Notes: generated by a model from the sequence alone, not told the origin. Numbered from the stretch's first letter, positions 1 to 7,728 are shown. The stretch is DNA of 13,828 bases from Planctomycetaceae bacterium (GCA_020426085.1 JAGQQP010000048.1:1-13828); one strand, 5' to 3'. Numbers and translations: made by a program.

Positions 1-800
1 AATCGATTTTGTTTTGATTCGTCCGACTGCTGAAAGATTTCGTTCTGACTTTTCAGATACTGCTCGCGTTCCTGGGGATTGTCTTTATTTTGTGGCGTTT
101 TTGCAGTCGGGAAGAATTTCAGAATCTGACTGAGCAGCGGCTTCACATCCGCTTTCGGCTGTTTCTGCAACTGCTCCCATTCGAGCACCAGTGCCTCATG
201 CTGCAGTTCCCGCGAGAATTGCGGATCGAGTTTATATTCCTGAACCCGGCTGGCCAGTTTGAGCAGGGTTTCCGGCTGTTTGACGACCAGCTGGTTGTAC
301 TCCGCTTTAACCCCCTTGCGATATGCTTCCTGTGCTACTTTTTTCAGTTCGTCATCGTTATAAAAATCCGCCCGGTTGGTGGCCCAGTCTCCCAGGGAAT
401 ACCATTCGCGGGGATTGGTCAGATCAATTTTGGATTCTTCCGTGACGAAAGACTCCATATCAGAAGGCATTTTATTCAGACTGGTAATCTTAAACAGCAG
501 CCGTCCATTCTCGCGCGCCAGTTGTCCGGTCACTTCCACATTTTGCACCGAGTTATCCAGCTTCGGAATCTTACCGGCATAATAAAAGGGAATCGGGCAG
601 TTGCGAAATCGCAGCGAAAGGGAGTTGAACGTGGAGATACGTCCTTCCAGTGTCTGTGAAACTCCAATCAGCTTATCCCATTTTTCGCGCTGGCTGACAA
701 AATTCTGAATGCTGCGGTCGGCGGCCTGGGTAACAGTCTGAACGCCAAGCACCGCCAGGCACAGGATTAAGTATCGCAGGTACGATTCTGTTTTTTTCAT
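1..800 (-). CDS. Exported helical protein of unknown function (3' end cut by window edge)
   Basis: The minus-strand frame stays open from an ATG at 800-798 to the left edge, giving 266 codons with no stop, so the C-terminus is missing. The N-terminus is a clear signal peptide: MKK followed by a hydrophobic stretch (about residues 10-20) and a likely signal peptidase I site after TQA (residue 26). The Cys at residue 14 sits in L-I-L-C, which does not fit a lipobox, so export as a soluble or periplasmic protein is more likely than lipidation. The mature part has a beta-rich section (about residues 50-110) and then a charged, helical, Gln/Glu/Lys-rich part. I do not recognise a family. The start codon overlaps the stop of the upstream gene as ATGA (797-800), so the two are probably translated from one message. 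It may act outside the cytoplasm together with its membrane-anchored neighbour, but that is inference from context only. Confidence 0.8.
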   Translation of the reverse strand, partial: MKKTESYLRYLILCLAVLGVQTVTQAADRSIQNFVSQREKWDKLIGVSQTLEGRISTFNSLSLRFRNCPIPFYYAGKIPKLDNSVQNVEVTGQLARENGRLLFKITSLNKMPSDMESFVTEESKIDLTNPREWYSLGDWATNRADFYNDDELKKVAQEAYRKGVKAEYNQLVVKQPETLLKLASRVQEYKLDPQFSRELQHEALVLEWEQLQKQPKADVKPLLSQILKFFPTAKTPQNKDNPQEREQYLKSQNEIFQQSDESKQNR

Positions 801-1936
801 TCTGTCAGCCCCAGGTAATGGGATTGTTGATTCAAAATCTTTTCGATCTGCTCTCGATTCTGAAACGCATCGAACTCAATGCCCAGCAGTTGATAAAGCT
901 TCAAATGCGACCAGAGAAAAGCAGTCTTGCCGTTCAACTCGATAATGCCGGTATCAGGGCGACTGGCATCCGGATGAAAGCCCGCAATTTGCGCTGCAAA
1001 AATGACTGGTTGTCCCTGATGCGTTTTCAGGTATTCTTCAAACGCCGGCGAATTCAATTCCAGATACAGCGTGTATTCATCAAGCAGCACGGGCAGATTC
1101 AGTCGATAGCGGGAATGTTCTGTCTCTTCCTGTGTCTCGACAGGCGAAAGTGTTGCTTCAAATATCATCCAGGAATCAGCGTAGCGCACATCAAACAGGG
1201 TTTTCCAGCTGTCGAGCCCCGTCTGTTTGATTTGCTCGACGGCTTCTTCAGCCATTTCGAACAGTGGTGCTCCCGCTTGCATATTCATTGCCAGCAGTTC
1301 GCGTGAAGTCTGGCGAATCTCGTTGGCGGCAGGATCATCACGCCCCAGAACAGTCAGTGCCTGGAATGCTTCCTGGTAGGCTTCGTTCGCGGCAATCAGG
1401 TCTTCCTGTTCCAGCATCTCTTCCCCGGTCTGGGTGGCGGCTTTGAGTGTATCGCTGGCCTGCTCCATTTTGCGGCTGTGCATGATTCCGTAACCGGTCA
1501 GCCCGACAATCAGAATAATCCCCGCCAGGATTCCGCGAAAGGGGGTAATCAGACGCGTCCGGGGTGCCGGCAGTTCAAACGGAGAGACTTCTGCTCTGGT
1601 CTCGATCGCCGAATTCGCTTCCGCAGGTTTCCGGGCCTCCTGCTTCGCTTTACGTTTCTCTCGTAAGCGGGTCACAAATGCCGAATTCAGGATGAAATCG
1701 GACAGCTGCTGCTGTTTCGGTAACTGCTTCTTCTTTTTGCGGGCCTTGGGCGCAGGATACGTGTTTCGTGGGAGGATGAAATAGGCTTCATTACATTGCT
1801 GACAGGCGTGTCGATAAGGGCCTTTCCGCCGATATCCCGACAGGCTGACGCCGCAAACGCAAACGATTTCATAAGGCTCGGGAATATCCTCCTCGCGACG
1901 CTTGTTTTTCGAAGGGATTTTCAGCCAGTCAGCCAT
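797..1936 (-). CDS. Zinc-ribbon-like, single-TM membrane protein with helical-repeat segment
   Basis: A 379-residue protein of unknown function. Residues 26-48 hold a CxC...CxxC pattern (C26, C28, C45, C48), as in small zinc ribbons. A Lys/Arg-rich stretch follows (about 65-105). One membrane helix lies at about 134-152, with no signal peptide before it, so the zinc module and basic region are probably cytoplasmic. After the helix, about residues 155-235 are Ala/Glu/Leu-rich and resemble TPR-like or coiled helices. The C-terminal third looks like a globular alpha/beta domain. The ATG at 1936 fits the N-terminus MADWLKIPSK, but no strong Shine-Dalgarno precedes it. It is first in a two-gene unit, and its TGA overlaps the next gene's ATG. 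A consensus-like promoter lies about 85 bp upstream. Zinc binding is inferred from cysteine spacing, and the biological role is unknown. Confidence 0.85.
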   Translation of the reverse strand: MADWLKIPSKNKRREEDIPEPYEIVCVCGVSLSGYRRKGPYRHACQQCNEAYFILPRNTYPAPKARKKKKQLPKQQQLSDFILNSAFVTRLREKRKAKQEARKPAEANSAIETRAEVSPFELPAPRTRLITPFRGILAGIILIVGLTGYGIMHSRKMEQASDTLKAATQTGEEMLEQEDLIAANEAYQEAFQALTVLGRDDPAANEIRQTSRELLAMNMQAGAPLFEMAEEAVEQIKQTGLDSWKTLFDVRYADSWMIFEATLSPVETQEETEHSRYRLNLPVLLDEYTLYLELNSPAFEEYLKTHQGQPVIFAAQIAGFHPDASRPDTGIIELNGKTAFLWSHLKLYQLLGIEFDAFQNREQIEKILNQQSHYLGLTE

Positions 1937-2020
1937 AAAATCGATACCGCTTTTGCACGAGGTAAGGTATTGCCTGAAGCTAATTTACCATGAATCTGAG
2001 AATGGAAATTGACTCTCCTT

Positions 2021-2049
2021 ATTATAGGCATCCTGACTGCGGATGTCAC
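2021..2049 (-). promoter_or_regulatory. Sigma70-like promoter for the zinc-ribbon/exported-protein pair
   Basis: On the minus strand a -35 box GTGACA (2049-2044, 5 of 6 to TTGACA) is followed by exactly 17 bp and a perfect -10 box TATAAT (2026-2021). Transcription would start near 2014, about 78 nt before the ATG at 1936. This is the best promoter match in the window. The inverted repeat at 2052-2070 begins two bases upstream of the -35 box, a typical place for a regulator site. Housekeeping promoters in planctomycetes are poorly characterised, so this rests on the general bacterial consensus. Confidence 0.55.
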
Positions 2050-2051
2050 AG

Positions 2052-2070
2052 GTCTCTCCCGTGGAGAGAC
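2052..2070. repeat. Perfect 8-bp-arm inverted repeat, candidate operator
   Basis: The arms gtctctcc and ggagagac are perfect reverse complements separated by cgt. The repeat abuts the -35 box of the minus-strand promoter and lies about 145 bp upstream of the plus-strand promoter. No T-tract follows on either strand, so it is not a canonical intrinsic terminator. A dimeric transcription factor site is the simplest reading. A short RNA hairpin is possible only if a transcript crosses it. Confidence 0.45.
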
Positions 2071-2213
2071 GCTGGATGAGAAATATTGTCTGAAATTCCT
2101 CTATTTTTCAGAAATGACGGCAGGCTTTTGACCGCTACAACCGGTATTTCCGTGTCCAGTCACCCGACACTTTTATTTCAGAGAAATCCCTCCATTTGTG
2201 CAGAACCAAAAGT

Positions 2214-2242
2214 TTGACCGACCCGGTTTTCCAAGGTATATG
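2214..2242 (+). promoter_or_regulatory. Sigma70-like promoter for the FHA-DUF1499-epmA unit
   Basis: TTGACC (2214-2219, 5 of 6) is followed by 17 bp and TATATG (2237-2242, 4 of 6 to TATAAT). The start would be near 2249, leaving a leader of about 115 nt before the ATG at 2365. The leader contains the 12-bp palindrome at 2275-2286. Confidence 0.4.
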
Positions 2243-2274
2243 CCAGTACAAATACTATGTTTCTTTTTTGAATC

Positions 2275-2286
2275 ATCAACGTTGAT
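2275..2286. repeat. 12-bp perfect palindrome in the FHA gene leader
   Basis: atcaacgttgat is its own reverse complement. It lies downstream of the proposed plus-strand promoter and about 80 bp before the ATG. It could be a repressor site or chance; one 12-mer of this kind in 428 bp is weak evidence. Confidence 0.25.
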
Positions 2287-2364
2287 CTCACTCAATTCTG
2301 GTCAGTACGGATACTTTCCGAATCAATTCAAAAATCAAATGACGCGATTTTCTGGAGTATCAGG

Positions 2365-5300
2365 ATGTTAACAACATCATCCCCGCATGCGCAGATCACA
2401 CAAAACACCGGTGAGCCTACTCTCCAGGTCTCACTGCAGCCTTTAACGCACCCTCTGCCTCATCTCAATCTCACCACGGGTGAATACAAGGTCGGCTCGG
2501 CTGCGACCTGCCCGATTCAGATTGAGATCCCGGGTATTGCCGAAGAACATTGTCGGATTATTGTTGGTGAATGCGATGTCATTCTGAAGGCCATCGATCC
2601 CCGGATCTGGTCCAACGACCGTCCTGTACGCCAGCTGAGACTGACCGCAGGCACGAAATTTTTCATTGGCCCGATTGAGTACCAGGTGGAATCGGTCGAA
2701 CAGATTACTGATTCTGAAACAGTACCAGAGCCCCAACCTGTATCGAATCCCACTACCAGCCGGCGGATTGAAATTCCTGCTGAACTGATGGAAATTGCCA
2801 ACTTTCAAAGCGCGCTGCAGGAACGACAGAAACTGATCAAACAGATTGAAACAGAACAGCTGGAGCTGCAGAAGGAAATGCAATTGCAGGAAGCCGAACT
2901 GGCACGCCTGCAAAAGCAATTGTCAGAGGAGAGACAACAGGCGGCTCAGAATCCTCCACAGCCTCAATTCGATGCCTCATCCCGTTCATTTGACGAATCC
3001 ATTCTGGAACTGGATCAGAAACTGCAGCAGCTGGACCTGCTGAAAGGTGAGATCGCGAAGGAGCAGACAGAACTCCTTTTGCACCAGGACCAAATGACTC
3101 AGCAGCAACAGCAACTGACCCGACTGGAAAAAGAACTCATCTCTTCACAGGAAGTACTCTCTGAAGAATCCCGCCAGCTGGCTCATGCCTGGCTGGATCT
3201 GGAAGCAGAGCAATGCGCAGCACGGACTGAGCTGGAAACGGAACAGGCCCATCTGGAAGCAGCAATCCAGCGACAGGAGCAGCAGGACCATTCTACAAAA
3301 CAGGCAGAACAGGCCTGCCAGGAACGGGAACAGCAGCTACAGGAAGAACAGAGCCGACTGGCCGAACGCGAAGCCAGCCTGGAATCAGAACAGCAGCGAC
3401 TGCAGACGCTGGAGCAGGAACTGAAATCCCGTCAACAGGAGATTGAATCCGAGCAGGAGTCGCTGGCCGCTCAACGCGAGCAGCAGACTGAACTGGAACA
3501 ACGGCAGCAGCAACTCCAGCAGGATCTGGAGCAGCTGAAGCAGAATCGTCAGCAGCTGGAAGAAGAACAGACTGAGTTTCGAATTCAACAGGATGCGCTG
3601 TCTGAAGAAAAAACAAAAACACAGGAACTCCAGACGGAATTAGAGGAGAAGAACCAGTCACTGACAGAACTGGATGCGGAGATTTCTCAGCGTCAGAACA
3701 GCATGTCAGAACAACAGGAACAGCTGGAGCAGTTACAGGCCGAACTGACTTCCCGTACTGCCGACCTCGAATCAGAACAGGAGAAGCTACAGGGCGAACG
3801 CGAAGAACTGAACCAGCAGGTTACTGAGTTTGAAGAACAGAAATCTTGCTTTGAAAGAACGCAATCCGAATGGGAAAATGCGCGACAGGCCCTGGAAGAG
3901 GAACAGAGGGAACTGGAATCGGATCGACAGCAACTGAATGAACAGCAGGCCAACCTGGAACAGTATCAGGCTGAACTGGATCTGCAGAAACTGGAACTGG
4001 AAAAACGGGAACAGTCGCTGACTGAACAGGAAACACTGCTGGAAACCAGACAGATCGATTCAAGCAGTGCAGCGGAAGAACCTCCGGTCATTGCTACAGA
4101 AGATACATCCTCTCAGGAATCGCTTGAGGAACTGAACCAGGAACGTGAACAGCTTGAGAGTGACCGATTGCAACTGTCTGCAGAACAGGAAAAGTTGAAC
4201 ACCTCGCTGGCAGAGCTTCAGGATCAGCAACAGAAACATCAGGAAGAACTGCGAGCTTTTGAAGAACGGGAAAGCCAGTTTGCCACCCGACAGAAAGAAC
4301 TGGAGTCCCTCCAGAATACACTGACAGAACAGAAACAGGAACTGGAGCAGGAACAAACGGCATTCCAGGAATCTCTGGCCGATTTCGAACTGGCGCGCGA
4401 GCAGCTGGAAACAGAGCGTACCGATTTCTTAAAACAAAAGTCGGAACTCGAACAGGAACGTACAGCCTGCGAACGTCAGCAGGAAGAAGTTGCGGCTCGC
4501 GAGCAGGAATACGAAGAACGTGAAGCTACGCTGACAGCCAGGGAGCAGGAAGTCACCGAACTTCAGGCAGAACTGCAGTCACAGACTGCAGAGCCGAGCC
4601 CATCAGAGGAAGCCGAGCAATCAACTGCGGCCGAACAGGCGGAACTTCAACAGCAGCAGGAAGAGCTGGAACAGCTGCGCGGCGAACTTGAAGCATTACA
4701 GTCAGAACTGAAACAACGGGAAGAACAGTTATCAATCCGGGAAGAAGAACTTCTTTCTCAACAGACAGCAGATTCTGATCAGCAGACCGCCTTGGAAGAC
4801 CTGGCTCAGGAAAAAGAAAAACTGGCTCTGGATCATGACCAGTTGAGTATCGACCGTGAAGAGATTGCGCGTCAGCGGGAACAATTGAAATCGAATCAGA
4901 TTCAGTTCGAAAAGGATCGGGGAGAACTGGAAGACCGTGAACGAATTTTAGAGATTCGTGAACAGGAACTCGCCGAGCGGGAAAGTCTGCTTGCCGAAGT
5001 TGGTTTGACTTCGACTGACAGTCCTTCCCTGCCCGATGACTCACCCGCACTGCAAACTCCACTTGAAAAAGATGGGGAAACAGAAGCCTGCCCCGACGAA
5101 CCAGAAGCGGAGACGAAGGCGACAGGTTCACTGCTGCAGTCATTCATCAATGACTATGCTGAGTCGGAGCTCGAATCGGAACTTGAGACCAAAGCGGCAG
5201 TCCCATTGAAAACAACCAGCCTGCTCGATTTATTCAAAGAGAAGAACGAAGCTGCGACAGTGGAAGCTCCACCAGAGTATGAATCGAATCCATCCGAGAT

Positions 5301-6153
5301 GGAACAACAGCTTCCATCGGAAACGACCGCCGGTAACAGTCAAGAGGCTGAAGCAGACGATTCCAACTCCATCGCCGCTTATATGGAACAACTGCTGGCC
5401 CGCGCACGTGGGAAATCCGGATCGTCGAATGCTTCCAATACGAATCCCTCAGCAGGACATTCCAGTCAGAAACCAGCAACGCACACCGGTTCATCTACAC
5501 AGTCTCATACAAACCCTCAGTTAGAAACAGTGCAGACAAATCCCAGTATCTCAATGGAAGAAAAACTGGCAACCCTCAATCAGGCTCCCACTCATCAACA
5601 GGATAAGGACGCCGTCCGCAACGCCATGAATTCCTTCCGTGATGTTGCCAACTATTCTGCCCGCATGGCCATTGCCCGGCATTCGCTCAAACACCAGAGA
5701 ACAGATTTAGTCTTCAAAGGGATCTTGAGCGGGCTCTGTATCCTGTTCTCATTGATCATCTTCGGCGAAGCATTCTGGGGATCCAACAGTCTGGGCGTTT
5801 TCAAGTGGGCCGCACTGGCTGTCACCATTGCTTCGACAGCCCAGTTTCTGCGAGGCTGGAATGAAGCACGCAGCTTACTCTCATGTAAAATTCCGGATGA
5901 AACGGAACTGACCGAAGAAAATTCAGAACAGACTCCCCCGGCAGCGAAACAGTCAGGAGCACAGAAATTTTCTCTGGAAGCCCTGAATGACGAGGTCGAT
6001 TCATTATCTGACCAGTGGGCACAGTTGTCAGCTGAGGAGGAACAGCTACAATCTCTAAAAGCAGATCTGTTTAAGAAACCAGGATATCAAGTACAGCTTG
6101 ACGACGATGATCAGTTTCAGACTTCAGATTCGAAAATGGATCAAGACCCATAA
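2365..6153 (+). CDS. FHA-domain giant coiled-coil protein with C-terminal two-TM membrane anchor
   Basis: A 1262-residue protein. Residues about 20-110 fit a forkhead-associated fold (YKVG at 41-44, EEH at 60-62, ND at 84-85). However, the usual Arg after the Gly is Ser45, and the Ser-Arg of SRxH is replaced by Ala59-Glu60, so canonical phosphothreonine binding is doubtful. Residues about 140-880 are almost continuous heptad-like coiled coil, very rich in Gln, Glu and Leu, broken near 196-212, 564-587 and 738-750 by Pro/Ser-rich linkers. An acidic, Ser/Thr-rich linker follows to about 1075 and contains a short helix SIAAYMEQLLARARG (from 1002). A helical stretch at about 1080-1112 leads to two membrane helices at about 1119-1139 and 1146-1166, then a short helical acidic tail. 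No signal peptide, Walker motif or catalytic site is seen, so it is not an SMC-type ATPase. The topology suggests a cytoplasmic rod tethered to the membrane by a hairpin, as a scaffold or spacer (inference). The ATG at 2365 has a Shine-Dalgarno-like ctggag at 2352-2357. It is first in a likely three-gene unit. Confidence 0.88.
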   Translation: MLTTSSPHAQITQNTGEPTLQVSLQPLTHPLPHLNLTTGEYKVGSAATCPIQIEIPGIAEEHCRIIVGECDVILKAIDPRIWSNDRPVRQLRLTAGTKFFIGPIEYQVESVEQITDSETVPEPQPVSNPTTSRRIEIPAELMEIANFQSALQERQKLIKQIETEQLELQKEMQLQEAELARLQKQLSEERQQAAQNPPQPQFDASSRSFDESILELDQKLQQLDLLKGEIAKEQTELLLHQDQMTQQQQQLTRLEKELISSQEVLSEESRQLAHAWLDLEAEQCAARTELETEQAHLEAAIQRQEQQDHSTKQAEQACQEREQQLQEEQSRLAEREASLESEQQRLQTLEQELKSRQQEIESEQESLAAQREQQTELEQRQQQLQQDLEQLKQNRQQLEEEQTEFRIQQDALSEEKTKTQELQTELEEKNQSLTELDAEISQRQNSMSEQQEQLEQLQAELTSRTADLESEQEKLQGEREELNQQVTEFEEQKSCFERTQSEWENARQALEEEQRELESDRQQLNEQQANLEQYQAELDLQKLELEKREQSLTEQETLLETRQIDSSSAAEEPPVIATEDTSSQESLEELNQEREQLESDRLQLSAEQEKLNTSLAELQDQQQKHQEELRAFEERESQFATRQKELESLQNTLTEQKQELEQEQTAFQESLADFELAREQLETERTDFLKQKSELEQERTACERQQEEVAAREQEYEEREATLTAREQEVTELQAELQSQTAEPSPSEEAEQSTAAEQAELQQQQEELEQLRGELEALQSELKQREEQLSIREEELLSQQTADSDQQTALEDLAQEKEKLALDHDQLSIDREEIARQREQLKSNQIQFEKDRGELEDRERILEIREQELAERESLLAEVGLTSTDSPSLPDDSPALQTPLEKDGETEACPDEPEAETKATGSLLQSFINDYAESELESELETKAAVPLKTTSLLDLFKEKNEAATVEAPPEYESNPSEMEQQLPSETTAGNSQEAEADDSNSIAAYMEQLLARARGKSGSSNASNTNPSAGHSSQKPATHTGSSTQSHTNPQLETVQTNPSISMEEKLATLNQAPTHQQDKDAVRNAMNSFRDVANYSARMAIARHSLKHQRTDLVFKGILSGLCILFSLIIFGEAFWGSNSLGVFKWAALAVTIASTAQFLRGWNEARSLLSCKIPDETELTEENSEQTPPAAKQSGAQKFSLEALNDEVDSLSDQWAQLSAEEEQLQSLKADLFKKPGYQVQLDDDDQFQTSDSKMDQDP

Positions 6154-6197
6154 ACACAAAACCGCCTGCTCAATCCAACAGGAGACGTATTAGAAAC

Positions 6198-6671
6198 ATG
6201 TTGATTTTCTGGTGCGTCTCTTTTTTATTCGCGGCTTACCTGCTGATTCTCGGCATCAACTGGATGTCGAAACCGGCAACTCAACCAGGCGCCTTCGAAG
6301 ACAGGCTGGCCCCCTGCCCTGATTCTCCCAACTGTGTCTGTTCACAGGATCAGAGCGAACTGCATCAGATTGCACCGCTGACTTTCACGGGAGATCCGAC
6401 TGAAGCCCGCCAGCGTCTTTTGGATATACTCAAACAGCAGAAGGGATGTCAGGTTGTAGATCAGGAGGGTGATTATGTGCGGGCCGAATTTCGATCCTTT
6501 CTCTTCCGTTTTGTGGACGACGTTGAGTTTCTGTTTGATTCCCGTCAGAATGTGGTTCAGGTTCGCTCCGCTTCGCGTATCGGCCATTCGGATCTGGGAG
6601 TGAACCGGAAACGAATCGAAACCATTCGCACTTTATTTTCCCGCGAAGATCATTCAGCTTCGGAAAAATGA
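6198..6671 (+). CDS. DUF1499 family protein with N-terminal membrane helix
   Basis: A 157-residue protein. An N-terminal hydrophobic helix (about residues 3-22) acts as a signal anchor. The DUF1499 hallmarks follow: PCPDSPNCVCS at 39-49, an aromatic/charged FRFVDDVEF segment at about 103-111, and RSASRIGHSDLGVNRKRIE at about 123-141 near the C-terminus. Length and motif order fit a complete member. The biochemical role of DUF1499 is not established. The gene starts 44 bp after the FHA gene, with a gga-rich ribosome site (cagga, 6178-6182) somewhat far from the ATG. Its TGA overlaps the epmA ATG (6668-6671), implying coupled translation. No functional link between the three genes can be read from the sequence alone. 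Confidence 0.88.
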   Translation: MLIFWCVSFLFAAYLLILGINWMSKPATQPGAFEDRLAPCPDSPNCVCSQDQSELHQIAPLTFTGDPTEARQRLLDILKQQKGCQVVDQEGDYVRAEFRSFLFRFVDDVEFLFDSRQNVVQVRSASRIGHSDLGVNRKRIETIRTLFSREDHSASEK

Positions 6672-7717
6672 ATCAGCCAGACTCCGACTATCTGCCCACG
6701 GCAACCATACAAACGCTGCAACATCGCAGCCAGCTGCTGCGCGCCATCCGTATCTTCTTTGAATCCCGGGGATACTGGGAAGTCGAGACGCCTTTAATCT
6801 CCCGCGATACTGTCGTCGATGCTTATATCGATCCGTTTCTAACTCACTGGCATACAGTTGAGGGTGTAGCGAACTCTGCAGGCGAACCACGCTATCTGCA
6901 GACATCGCCCGAATTCGCGATGAAACGATTACTGACGGCAGGCGCAGACCAGATCTATCAGATTACCCACGCATTCCGGCAAGCCGAACGGGGCTCGATG
7001 CATAACCCGGAATTCGCCATGCTCGAATGGTATCGGCTGGGGGAAACGCATCACGATCAGATGACCTTTGTGGAAGCACTGGTTCGTCACATCTACCAGA
7101 CTGCCGCGTCTCTGCCGGGTCGATCGGCGATTTTGGAATTAACTGATCTGCCTTTTGAACGTTTCAGCTACGAAGATGCGTTCCTGCAGTTCGCGGGTCT
7201 ATCCGGGCTCCATTCGACGGCAGAAGATTTTCAGCAGATCGCCCGCAGGCATGACATTTCTGTTCCAGCAGATTTTGAGACCTCTGACTGCCTGAGCTGG
7301 CAGAACCTGCTCCTGGTGGAACTGATCGAACCGAAGTTGCGCGAGAAAAAAGCCGTCTTCCTCTACGATTACCCTGCCTCGCAGGCCGCTTTGTCACGCA
7401 TCAGACAGGGAGATCATCCCGGTTCCGCAGGAGTAGCAGAGCGTTTTGAACTCTATCTGCAAGGCATTGAAATCTGCAATGGTTATCATGAACTGACCGA
7501 TGCTGACGAATTACGAGCAAGGATCATCCAGCAGTCTGCATTGCGTGAACGGGAAAACCGTCCCGCTTTGCCTGCAGAAAGCTATCTTCTGCAGGCGATG
7601 GATGCGGGTCTGCCTGACTGTGCGGGTACCGCACTCGGTCTGGATCGCCTGATCATGCTCGCTTTAGGAAAACAGACACTTCAGGAAGTGATTGCATTCC
7701 CGGTAGAACGTGCCTGA
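6668..7717 (+). CDS. epmA: EpmA, elongation factor P beta-lysine ligase (GenX/PoxA/YjeA)
   Basis: A 349-residue class II aminoacyl-tRNA-synthetase-like enzyme. Known family role: it activates (R)-beta-lysine with ATP and attaches it to a conserved Lys of elongation factor P, which helps ribosomes through polyproline stretches. Visible motifs: class II motif 1 (FESRGYWEVETPLI, 31-44), TSPEFAMKRLL (79-89), motif 2 with FRQAERGSMHNPEFAMLEWY (103-122), the GIEICNGYHEL substrate-site stretch (about 266-276) and motif 3 (GTALGLDRLIMLALG, 320-334). The N-terminal OB-fold anticodon-binding domain of true LysRS is absent, and the length is close to the roughly 325 residues of E. coli EpmA. The GHNPEF/MLEWY and GYHEL signatures favour EpmA over LysRS. 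The ATG overlaps the DUF1499 stop. Neither efp nor epmB lies in this window. Its stop is 11 bp from the convergent DUF1559 gene. Confidence 0.92.
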   Translation: MNQPDSDYLPTATIQTLQHRSQLLRAIRIFFESRGYWEVETPLISRDTVVDAYIDPFLTHWHTVEGVANSAGEPRYLQTSPEFAMKRLLTAGADQIYQITHAFRQAERGSMHNPEFAMLEWYRLGETHHDQMTFVEALVRHIYQTAASLPGRSAILELTDLPFERFSYEDAFLQFAGLSGLHSTAEDFQQIARRHDISVPADFETSDCLSWQNLLLVELIEPKLREKKAVFLYDYPASQAALSRIRQGDHPGSAGVAERFELYLQGIEICNGYHELTDADELRARIIQQSALRERENRPALPAESYLLQAMDAGLPDCAGTALGLDRLIMLALGKQTLQEVIAFPVERA

Positions 7718-7728
7718 CGCGGAAGCGA

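Larger units (their letters stand above)
1937..2364. promoter_or_regulatory. Divergent intergenic control region
   Basis: This 428-bp gap separates the minus-strand zinc-ribbon gene from the plus-strand FHA gene and has no supportable coding frame. It holds a minus-facing promoter (2021-2049), a plus-facing promoter (2214-2242), a 19-bp hyphenated inverted repeat (2052-2070) and a 12-bp palindrome (2275-2286). Both genes therefore have leaders of roughly 75-115 nt. The plus gene has a Shine-Dalgarno-like ctggag at 2352-2357, about 7 nt before its ATG. The minus gene has no obvious one. Confidence 0.7.

Noticed and set aside
90..659. 189-codon plus-strand frame at the left edge
   Set aside because: It is antisense to the exported-protein gene, which has a signal peptide, stays open to the window edge and is coupled to its upstream neighbour.
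2443..5494. Many long minus-strand open frames, plus short plus-strand frames, across the FHA/coiled-coil gene
   Set aside because: They are low-complexity mirror images of the repetitive CAG/GAA/CTG codons, with no ribosome sites or recognisable domains. The plus-strand 1262-codon frame explains the region.
2365..6153. Reading the coiled-coil protein as an SMC/Rad50-type ATPase
   Set aside because: There are no Walker A, Walker B or signature motifs; the ends are an FHA-like fold and a two-helix membrane anchor.
6668..7717. Reading the gene as a lysyl-tRNA synthetase (lysS)
   Set aside because: The N-terminal OB-fold anticodon-binding domain is absent, and the length and motifs fit EpmA.
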